This document shows positions 54,984-64,000 of a stretch of 64,000 nt of DNA, piece after piece. The notes under the pieces were generated by a model, which saw only the letters and a list, made by a program, of their open reading frames with translations, was not told the origin of the DNA and made no database searches. The position numbers and the translations under genes were made by a program. The DNA comes from Darksidea phi. Taxonomy: Eukaryota > Ascomycota > Dothideomycetes > Pleosporales > Lentitheciaceae. Where the stretch lies: NCBI GenBank assembly GCA_030770425.1, contig JASJFT010000017.1:310001-374000 (forward strand). The letters run 5' to 3'. Position 1 is the stretch's first letter. Every line of letters starts with the position of its first letter.

Positions 54984-55208
54984 ATTGGAGGCTTCACGTA
55001 GAGAAGGGTACCACTAGGAGAAGACTTTTATAGTCCCAAGACGTGTAACGTGTGGGAGGGTTTTGTATGTAAGCGGAAGGTCCAATGCTAGTCTTGGCAC
55101 GGTGGTCGCCGAACGGCCCTTCTGCCGGGCGGTGAACCTCTTTTGTTTTAGCGTCGATGTTTTGTATCTGTTCTCGCAGCACGTCGCGAACTGCATCTCT
55201 ATCCAGCT

Positions 55209-56404
55209 ATGGCGACGCCGCGGTGTACGAGGCCTTTTTTTGCCTCGGCGAGGAGAGTGAAGGTACGTGAATGCCAGCTAAACCTCCAGCGGGAAGTAGC
55301 TGAAGGAGGGACAGATATCCACCCCTAGAACCTGCGCACACTCTTTCGCGCGAACGAAGAGCTCGCGGGCCAAAGAAGACGATGAGCGCGACGCTGGCCC
55401 CAGACAAGTGAGAGATGGTCGCGATCTATATGGAGAGATTGAGAGCGAGAGCATGGGGTTGGATGAGCGGTTGCAGGATATGGGACTAGATCCGCACGAG
55501 TACCGAACGTACGATCCACCACCACGATCATGAAAATGATCGAATGTTGACGGGCACTGATGCCGGCTGCAGATTGCTGGACAGTCAGCAGAAAGCTTTG
55601 AAGCGAGCTGCGACGTGGGAGCCCAAGACAAGGGAGGAGGCGGATCGGAAGTGGAAGAAGCTGCAGAACTCGCCCGACCATCCGGCGCTATTGGAGATGT
55701 ATAGGAAGGAAGGCCTTGAGGTGTTAAAGCTTGCTAAGTACGTTTGCTGCATGCATCAACAACGGCTGTGCTGACCATCCATTAGGGAACGGGGCATCAA
55801 GCTTCCCAGCGACAAAGCACCCCTAGACTCCAAGACGCAGGAAGCTCTTGACGCCCTCCGCTCCCCCATCAACGTCCAAGCCGTCCACCTCCGCCCCCTC
55901 CGCCGTACCCCCGAATACGGCGTCCCTGTCTGCGACCTCCAACTCCGCACCTACTCGATCCGCAACCTCCTCCTCTTCGCCGACTTTGCCGTCCGCGCCG
56001 CCTACTACATGGGACTCTGCGCCCGGGGTCCCATCCCGCTCCCCCGCATAACCGAGCGCTGGACCGTTCCTCGCGCCAACTTCATTTTCAAGAAGAGCCA
56101 GGAGAACTTTGAAAGGATTACCATGCGAAGGTTGATTCAGATTCAGGATGGGCATCCAGATGTGGTGAAGGCGTGGTTGGCTTTCTTGCAAAAACACCAG
56201 TACTACGGGGTGGGTATGAAGGCGAATATATGGGAATACGAGTCGCTAGATGCCGCAACCAGAGCTGGATACGAACTCAAGGATGGTGATCATAGTAGAA
56301 GGCGGGAGGGACCTATGTTAGAAAAGGTGAGCGAGATACTCAAGAGTCGAGGGTTCAAAGAGGCGATGAAGGGTTATAAGTCTCCAGTGGAATTGAGGCC
56401 GTAA
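55209..56404 (+). CDS. RSM10: Mitochondrial ribosomal protein uS10m (Rsm10)
   Basis: Four exons: 55209-55262, 55315-55508, 55573-55737 and 55786-56404 (343 aa); introns 52, 64 and 48 nt. The N-terminus MATPRCTRPFFASARRVK is an Arg-rich mitochondrial presequence. A helical extension follows (SMGLDERLQDMGLDPHEYRT|LLDSQQKAL). The S10 core is INVQAVHLRPLRRTPEYGVP, VCDLQLRTYSIRNLLLFADF, then PLPRITERWTVPRANFIFKK, SQENFERITMRRLIQIQDGH and KHQYYGVGMKANIWE. It is part of the small mitoribosomal subunit. The first three exons are short and lie in different frames; I joined them by splice sites and frame closure, so they are less certain than the last exon. Confidence 0.88.
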
Positions 56405-58826
56405 AGTAAGGGCAGTGTACGATATGTGTGCAATTAAAACGATCCGTCCCCGGGCTTCCAGGACTACTGTATAAGACATCCTCGCAGTTCAACTCGTGTA
56501 CGCATATTTGAAGTTATCGCAAGCATCTGGTGAAATCAGAGACTTGCTTAGCGGACTTCGCTGTCAACTACTCACTAATGTAAACATCCAAGCTCCAATA
56601 TTTAGCCTTCATCGTCGATTGCACGGTATGTACAAGGGTCTAACCACACCAATTTACTACCGTCCACAGTACCACCCTAAAACACAGCAGCGCCGTCATC
56701 TAAACATCCCTTTTCCTTCCAGACCACTTTCCGTACCACCGAGGCTTCGACCCCGAACATCGTAAGATGGTATGCCAGCACCTTTTCAGGATAAGTTGCA
56801 AGCGGGAGCTCTAGCGGCTTCCCTGCCTCCCTCGTACTCTTACGACAATCTTCGGGGAGGTGGCGTGGTAGACTGGAGAGCGAGTGGACAAGTGGTGGTA
56901 CGGGCGCGAAAACGGAGAGGATAAGCCGAAGGTCTGGGCTTGTGGATATACTGGGCGGCGGTGGAGCGAGACAGCGTAGGTATGGCTGGCTAGTGTAAAG
57001 GCATAAGTTGAGATCATGTTGCAGTTGACGCCCAGTAGTGGCCGCAAGTTCACGTCTAAGGAGTACTTTTCGAACACTTCACTTCTGTTAACGGTTGGCG
57101 TCTGCGATGCAAAGAATGCGCATGCAGGGGGGTTAGACGTTCTGGTGGATTAGGTGGAAGATGTAAGGTCGTTGGATTGTGGAAACGGTGCATCTCATGG
57201 CTATGTTTCCGCTGGTTCTTCCAAGTAAAGTGTACGCGGGGGTATTGTCAGTATGCCTAGTCGTGTTGGCTATGCCTTTAGAATCTGACAGTGAACAGCT
57301 CTTTGCTTGAAAAGACGACTAGAAAATATAAGACTAATAGGGAGAGTGATCTACTGGATTGTAGTAATTAAGTGTAATAAAAATGGAGCGAGCTGCCCAA
57401 GAGTGATAAATGAGGATGGATTGGACAAGGTGAACTGCCTGGTGCAGACGGAGATAATAGTCAAGATGGGAAGAGCTGGTGGGGAGGATGGATGATGGAG
57501 GAGGATTGCCTACATGGAGAGGGAGTAAGTAGCATATAATAAGTTATGGGATAAGGCTGGAGGACTGACTCATATATAACCATTTAAAATGAATACCTAT
57601 AAAATGCTTGTGAGGCGGATAGCAATATCTAAGGGGCCGCACTCAATCCCTATTAGGAGTGACGATTCATATATATGACTGATTAGCGGGAAGGCGGCAT
57701 TTACGAGTGCAAAAAGGAAGAGTCTGAATTGCAAACTAAGTGTGAATTGGCTTCTACTAGGTATGACCACAGAAGACCGGTTAATTATTCGACTAGATTC
57801 TTGGTAGTATTCCCAAAGTGATTTAGTGAGAGGATTTTATAGAATCGTTCATAATACGCCTACTACAGTACACTGTCAAAGCACCAGACAGCAGATTTTA
57901 GATGCTGAATTAATACGTAGAGACGTGTATATACTACCACAATGGATATTTTAAGGCATGAAATTAAATAGTGGATCATTCGTGGATTATTCGTCATGTC
58001 GACGAACGAAATTCATTTAGAGCTATGCCAATATGGGCGGCTTTACGGGTCTCGATGCATCTGACGGCGTTCATTCCTCGAACGCTAAGCACCGACCGCC
58101 TTTTTTCGCTCCCCGCATAACAGTGCTTGATCTATTAGCTCACCTTCGTACCTTCTGTAGGCCGTCCGTCTGCTCTAGTGTAATTGTCTCTCTCTTGTGC
58201 GACGTTCGTACCTCGCTCCGCTATCCAAGCATTCGTATACTAATGTTTCCAAGGATTCTCTAAGCAGCCGCCTCACCTGCAGTGTCAAATCAGACTCTGC
58301 GTTTCTATCATTTGCCCGGCGCACTACAACGTTGGTGATGAGACTCGGTCACCTCGCCGGATTCGTCTTATTATTGTTCGTTTAGAGTAGTGAATACGTC
58401 CCCCGTAGTTCGATCTATTAAAGGGCTAGTATTCTCGTAGGATAGTGAAAGTATCTCCTCTGTTTCAATATCCTTACCCACAAACCCCCAGCAAATGCTA
58501 TAATTACTCGCTTCTACCATCGCATACAGCTGTCGCTACAGCTCGCCGTCTCAATCGCCTCTACATCTTGCCTCTTCCATCGCATACAGCTGTCACTGCA
58601 GCTTCTCGCCTTCAATCGCTATTCCATACATCTCTTGGCGACTTCTTGCGTAAAGTGACGACTTTAGCTTATTATACAAAGAAGCTGAGACCCACAAGTT
58701 CGCTTTTCTCTTCATTGGCTAGCTTACGCAGCTTGGCTTGAAGTCTTCTTAAAGGCTGTAGAAGTCCGCCTCTTTCTGTATTGTCAACATGGCGGAGAGA
58801 AAGTTCTCCATCGACGCTTTGTAGGT
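56405..58826. other. Gene-free, partly AT-rich region
   Basis: 2.4 kb. From about 57250 to 58010 the sequence is strongly AT-rich with stops in every frame, as in decayed transposon DNA, but no protein remnant can be named. 58000-58750 is more balanced and includes the 60-bp duplication. No intact gene is seen. Confidence 0.55.
58517..58623 (+). repeat. 60-bp tandem duplication
   Basis: Two adjacent units starting at 58517 and 58577, both opening with CCATCGCATACAGCTGTC and continuing with related GC-CAGCT and TCAATCGC blocks. A 98-codon frame (58445-58741) passes through it in phase, giving a repeated PSHTAV motif. No family recognised. Confidence 0.8.
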
Positions 58827-61352
58827 TCAACTAGCCCATGGCATAGCATAACCACCATCTAGAGGATATGTTAGAGGCTCGTTTCCGAAGTTGACAGGAT
58901 CGCCCCAGAAGCCCTAGACATCGTCAGCTTGAGCCTAAATCCGGGGAATGCAGGACTCACAAAATCGAATTCGGGAAGTTCAGCAGCAGGTTGCGTGTCG
59001 CCGATAATGTTGCTAAAGTTAACATCGTCCCAATTAAATTGTGTGTGGTCCTGCTGCATTGGAGCCATAGGCTGCATTGAGTCAGGTGGTAGCGACTGCG
59101 GTACCATTGGCTGCGGCGGATACGCGCTAAGGCTGACGTTTGGAGGAGCGCTCGGTGGCATAGCTGCAGATCCTGGTGGGTCGCTGAAAGACATCGAGTT
59201 TGGCGGACTATCTTGAGGAACGATGTTCTCGCTAACAACCTTGTCAATCATGCTTTTGACTGCTTCCCACGGTTTTGTGTGATTATTCTCTTTCAGTAGC
59301 CTAGAAAGTTGCAGTGCTCGGAGCGCGCGCTGCCGATCGGGTGCTTCGAATAGTGGGTTCCGGAGTTCCGACAGCACGTGCATGATGGCTTGGAATGCAG
59401 CATGTCCGCCTGAAGATGTTAGTTGTATATTGTTGGCGAGGAAGGGGCAGATGCGAACCAATATGCCACCGGAATCGGGCTGCGTCGACGTCTACTGTGG
59501 CTCCATTTAGGGTTTCAATGCAGTTGACCGACTTCTCAAAAATCCTAATCTAATGTTAGTTTGAACGACATGTTTTGGTTCTCGGTAGGCACTCACGATC
59601 TTCGAATATCGCTCGAGAATACGACATCTCGGTAAGCTCGAGGCATCCGCAGCCAGAAAAGCACATAGCATCTCCACTCTAGCAGGGATGCAAGTCCTAG
59701 TGTAAGCCTTTGGATCGCAATATCTGGATTGCAAAACCGCAGGTACTTCCTATAGTTTTCTTCATGCATTGCGTCGACCATTGTTTTGATCTCTTCGAAC
59801 ATGGTCTGTAGCTCATAAGCGGGATCTGGCCCGGATATGCCTCGCAAGCAGGATTCCAGCATCCGCCGCTCCAGACGATACGTGCTCTTGACCAGCCTGC
59901 TCAATAAGCGCATACCGACGAATCGAACTAGTTGGAAAGTATTGGGGGTGAACCTATCCTCGTTGTAATGGGTAGAGCTGGGACTGGCGCCCTCGACGAG
60001 CTCCTCATCATCAATATTCCGTGGCAACAAAGTCGTATAGTCGTCTTCAGAAATACTCGGCTCCTGGCCTCTACACTCAGCGGCCCTAAATTCAAGGTGA
60101 CAAACTTGATGCCAAACGCGACGCCGCGTTTCAATGGTAATTGCATCCCATGACCCGGATGGGAACAGAGATGGATCTCGATGGAGTCCTTGGCTAAGCG
60201 CTATCCGGAGTGCAACACCGAGCAAGGCCCACGCCTTCCCTACACCTAACGTTAGTTACACCTTGGAGAAGGTATGGCCAACCTACCCATATCCTCCTCT
60301 CTTGTTATGCATGTCAGCCAAATGATAAAAGCCTGAAACATCTCCATACTTTGAGTAGTAAGATAATTTCCCCGGGCAAGGCTAATTTCGATACCTAGTT
60401 CGAAGCGAACCAAAAGATCCTCCTTGTTCTCACCAAAACGATTCTCCACGACCGTAGGAGGCAGAGAGTTGATGGCAGAGTAGAAGATGGCAAATGCCAT
60501 TGGGTGCACTTCACTCACATAGATTGGGAGCTTTCGTACCAGGGTGGGCTTGTGAGTGATCTTGACCATGGGATCAACGTTAGCAAAGTAGACTTCAAGC
60601 AGTGCATCCCGATGCTCCTGAGACTCGGGGAGTAATTGCTCCAGGGTGACGCTAATCTTAGCCCGGCCTAACGAAAGCAGGTGAATGAGGTTGTTTTGCG
60701 TTGGTGCGTCGTGGCCTTCGTCGGTCCTTTCTCCAAGCAGGGCTTTGATGTCTTGGATCTGTTGTCCGCATCAAAGCTGATCTACAGAACAAGATTGGGC
60801 GAATGGATCCGTACTTACCTCGTCAGCCAAAAGAGCATAGTGTAGTGAAGAGACAAACTGTGACTGCTCGCCATCCACAAGTAAAGTACCATCTTGATTG
60901 TCGGAAGATATATTCTGCGATGTCTGGCTGTTGGATGATGGCGACGCTTGCGCCTCTGGGTGATGCTTCATAGTATCCTCTCCGTTGGTGCCCGGTATTG
61001 ACTGGTTCGCTGCCTGCCCCAAGACTGCCTTCTCGAGGAGTAGTTCAAGCCGATCCAGCCGCGCTTGTACATCACCGCCTTTCGACAGCTTCCCGTTCCC
61101 AGCGGCAGAGGGTTTGGAGATCCTGCCGACACCCGAGCCCACGCCTGAACCCAGCCCTTGCTCTGTCGCATAGGTGCACAGATGATTTCCGCGTGTACAA
61201 GCACCGCATATCGGATGGACATGGTCGCACCGCACTTTCCGTCTCCTGCACGTGAGACAGGACGAAATGACTCGTTGTCGTCCACCAGAAGCCTTGCCGC
61301 CGGCCTGATGGGGTGATTGTGGTTGCGACTTCGTTGCCGAGCTATCTACCAT
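58827..61352 (-). CDS. Zn2Cys6 transcription factor with fungal_trans domain
   Basis: Six exons: 61352-60819, 60758-60287, 60239-59597, 59544-59459, 59409-58961 and 58913-58827, total 757 codons (756 aa). The Zn2Cys6 cluster is Cys32, Cys35, Cys42, Cys49, Cys52 and Cys59 (SCLTCRRRKVRCDHVHPICG), followed by a Gly-rich linker and a coiled-coil dimer segment (ARLDRLELLLEKAV). The middle homology region includes LGRAKISVTLEQLLPESQEH, VYFANVDPMVKITHKPTLVR, GKAWALLGVALRIALSQGLH and RRRVWHQVCHLEFRAAECRG. The C-terminus is Pro/Met-rich, then acidic with WGDPVNFGNEPL. It should be a nuclear regulator; targets are unknown. It is divergent from the ALDH gene, which is a candidate target by position only. 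Confidence 0.93.
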
Positions 61353-62111
61353 ATTCGCGAAGAAGCCGGAAGAATTGGTTTGGCCCGTCGAGTGTCGTCA
61401 AAGCGGTCAATCGATAGAGGCAGGCCACAAAAGGCCAACCGAGTAAGCTTATCAGCACGTGACTGCGCGTTTCCTGTCTCGTCGTAGTGCATCCCACATG
61501 CCTCTACAACTTGTGGAGGGACGGTTTTCTTCTCTAATACGAACTATGTTAATGCGTAGCCGTGATCACCTTGCAAACGACATAACGCTACGAAACCGAG
61601 CCCGCGGAATGGACTGCATGACAGTGTTACATCTTAAGGAAACAGGTACATGCAGTACGTAGACGTAGGTTGATCAGCCAGCCCCGCTGCTGACGCCAGC
61701 ATGTAATATCATGTAACAGCAACCGACCGTCAGGACCACCCGCCTCCGGCATCCCAACTAGTGACCCTTCACCATGCCATATTCTGCATACAACGGCCCT
61801 GCGTATCGATCAATGGGGACTAGGTTCAAACGGAGAAAGCGCAACCTATATAGTAGTCTGTGATTCGACATTTACTCCCTATGCAGGCCAGGGTTGGGTC
61901 TTGGATGCTGTTCACACATTGCAGCCTGGAAATGGTTGGGCAGGACTGCGGGTTAGGATCTTTCGGCGGTGAGCACGGTACAGTGCTGCGCCACGCGAAG
62001 GAGGTACGGGACAGAAGTAGATAAGGGGGCAGGACGCTCTACAATCCTTCCTGGGCCTTTCAGAGAAGCTATACGGCTCTTCGAACCCTAAACGAACAAT
62101 TACCCCGCAAA
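61353..62111. promoter_or_regulatory. Divergent promoter region Zn2Cys6 factor / ALDH
   Basis: 759 bp between start codons. A TATATAG-like sequence (CCTATATAGTAG) lies near 61849. CGG triplets, the usual Zn2Cys6 half-sites, occur scattered (for example near 61747 and 61834), but I do not see an obvious paired site. Confidence 0.5.
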
Positions 62112-63773
62112 ATGCATCATCAGCTCTTCATCAACAACGAAGTACATGCACCCTCCTCTCGCAACCTCACCCCGCATCCACTAACCTCGTAACTCCAGTA
62201 CGTCGAGGCCAAATCAGGCGAAACCCTCAGCATCTACAGTCCTCATGACGAATCCCTCGTAGCAGACAACATCCAAGTGGCTGGCCAGGCCGACGTCGAT
62301 GCCGCCGTCGCCGCTGCCCGCGCAGCATTCAAGGGCGAATGGTCTAAATGGACACCTGTGCAGCGCACCAAGGCGATGAACAAATTGGCTGATTTGATCG
62401 ATCAGCATGCAGAGGAACTCGCCCTCTGGGAGAGTAAGTGCATGGGGCAGCCAATTGGGATTGCGAAAATGGTGACTGGGGTCTGTTCGTCGACATTTAG
62501 ATGTGAGTAGTCTACACTGGAACAGTGCGAAATCGAGGGACGGGAATGGCTAATTTGAGGTAGATTATGCGGGGTGGACTGATAAACTTGCTGGAGAGCA
62601 GCATCCGGTGGTGGATGGCGTGTACAAAGTACAAGACTACCTTGACCGCATACGGCGAGAATGGAGGGGCTAACTCGCAGCCAGATTGTGCAATACGACC
62701 CGATCGGCGTCTGCGCTGGAATCGGAGCGTGGAACGGATCCTCACTCTACTTTGGCCTTAAGGGAGCAGCGGCAGTCGCTGTGGGATGTACTTTCATCTA
62801 CAAGGGATCCGAGAAGAGTCCGATTGGCATCTTGCAGTTTGGTAAGCTGGTCAAGGAGGCTGGCTTCCCTCCAGGTAGGCTTCGGTTTCTATGAAAGGAA
62901 CGACGGAATACTGACGAGATGGCAGGAGTGATCAACATCATCACCGGCGATGGCAAGACCGGGGCGATGTTGGCCAGCCACATGGACATTAACAAGATCT
63001 CCTTCACCGGATCCGTGTTCGCCGGAAAGAAAGTACAACAACTAGCTTCCAGCAGTAATCTCAAGAGGGTGGTACTGGAATTGGGAGGCAAATCGCCCAG
63101 CCTCATCTTCCCGGATGCAGATATCGAGAACGCTCTACAGCACCACGGCCAAAACTTCCTCCTCAACTCTGGCCAGGTTTGTGCTGCAGCAACCCGTACG
63201 TTTATTCACGAGGACATAGCCAGCGAGTTTGTAGAGCAGCTTAAAGCCAAGTTCCAGCAGTTCTCGCACGCGATGGGCTCACCTTTGGACGCGAACACGT
63301 TCCTTGGACCGTTGGCAGATGGCAAGCAATTCGAACGTGTCATGGGTTTCCTCGAGATCGGAAAGAAGGAAGCAGAGCTAGTCACTGGTGGCTCGCGACA
63401 CGGCGACAGCGGCTTCTACGTCGAGCCAACCATTTTTTTGAACCCCAAGGATGATGCGCGAATCTACCGCGAGGAAATATTCGGGCCGGTCATCACACTC
63501 AGAACGTTCAAGACGGAGGAGGAGGCCATCCAGCTCGCCAACGACACTAGCTATGGGCTTTCGTCGTGTATTTTTACCAGTTCAGGGAGTCGCGCACTCC
63601 GCATCGCGAACCAACTTGAAGCTGGTATTGTCAATATTAACACGTCCAATGTCGTGGGCATAGAGGCGCCCTTTGGCGGTTGGAAACAGAGTGGGATTGG
63701 CCGCGAGGGTGGTCGTCAAGGGCTGATGCATTATGTAGAGGCGAAGACGATCAACATCAATATGAACGTCTGA
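62112..63773 (+). CDS. Aldehyde dehydrogenase
   Basis: Five exons: 62112-62141 (10 codons), 62199-62502, 62564-62628, 62685-62874 and 62926-63773, total 479 codons (478 aa). Motifs: MHHQLFINNEYVEAKSGETL; Asn in IGAWNGSSLYFGLK; KGSEKSP; GDGKTGAMLASHMDINKISF with the Rossmann GSVFAG turn; Glu248 in LELGGKSPS; nucleophile Cys282 in NSGQVCAAATR; EEIFGPVITLRTF; and GGWKQSGIGREGG. All catalytic residues are present. It oxidises aldehydes to acids with NAD(P)+; the substrate cannot be read from sequence. No presequence, so cytosolic. The very short first exon decides the start: the family's opening FINNEYVEA is only complete after splicing. Confidence 0.94.
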
Positions 63774-64000
63774 AATGCATGTGCGGATGCACAGGGCCTG
63801 AGGAGAAAACAAGCGTTTTCTTGGCCACCATCAACCCTGAAATTAGCAACAATGCTACATTTTCGCGTATAAATACTCCTTGATAACGCTTTATGTGTAC
63901 GAAACTTCTCTGAGGTACCTGTTTCTAACTTATCCCCCTGGCAAAGACTCTATTTCTCTAACGTTCTGTGAGCGAAGAAGTGGTTGGTACACGGAAAATG

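Noticed and set aside
56405..58826. Search for tRNA or other RNA genes in the gene desert
   Set aside because: No tRNA-like A/B box pair or cloverleaf could be recognised by eye.

Overview
The window looks like the nuclear genome of a filamentous ascomycete (Pezizomycotina; probably Dothideomycetes, which is an inference from the gene set and gene style). Protein genes are dense on both strands. Most introns are 45-77 nt with GT..AG ends and CTAAC/CTGAC-like branch sites. The gene content is typically fungal: Zn2Cys6 factor, Cut12, YTP1 family, HAP5, Bre1, hybrid histidine kinase. I see no tRNA, rRNA or CRISPR. Almost all genes could be rebuilt exon by exon with frames that close exactly.

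Layout. 0.8-7.7 kb: an uncharacterised coiled-coil protein and GCN2 (minus). 8.2-17.4 kb: Cut12, peptidyl-tRNA hydrolase, Rad14/XPA, a YTP1-family membrane protein and Swi5. 17.4-20.2 kb: a degenerate stretch with the second copy of a dispersed repeat (first copy at 13.6 kb) and a broken SMI1/KNR4-type (SUKH) gene. 20.2-29.8 kb: PAS hybrid histidine kinase, a possible 48-aa gene, an MFS transporter, a mitochondrial-type NAD(H) kinase and an LPA-type acyltransferase with an intron occupied by homopolymers and an assembly gap. 30.7-38.1 kb: Bre1, Bdp1 and Rit1, the last with an extra C-terminal DUF6314-like domain. 39.3-49.6 kb: Spo12-like protein, UreF, SEST-like esterase, NADAR protein, GH31 glycosidase, Trs33 and cytosolic malate dehydrogenase. 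50.4-56.4 kb: HAP5 (with a 14-nt microexon), Fcf2, purine nucleoside phosphorylase and mitoribosomal uS10m. 56.4-58.8 kb: AT-rich, gene-free. 58.8-63.8 kb: a Zn2Cys6 factor divergent from an aldehyde dehydrogenase.

Functionally this is mostly a housekeeping region: translation control (GCN2, Rit1, Pth), transcription and chromatin (Bdp1, Bre1, HAP5), DNA repair (Rad14, Swi5), ribosome biogenesis (Fcf2, uS10m), trafficking (Trs33) and redox/cofactor metabolism (NAD kinase, MDH, ALDH). There is no sign of a secondary-metabolite cluster. The nearest thing to a local regulatory module is the Zn2Cys6/ALDH divergent pair. The most notable items are the Rit1-DUF6314 fusion, the SUKH relic whose five clearest stops fit CpA-to-TpA (RIP-type) change, the dispersed repeat pair, the HAP5 microexon with CCAAT boxes in its own promoter region, and the homopolymer intron. 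I did not find a convincing wholly new system.
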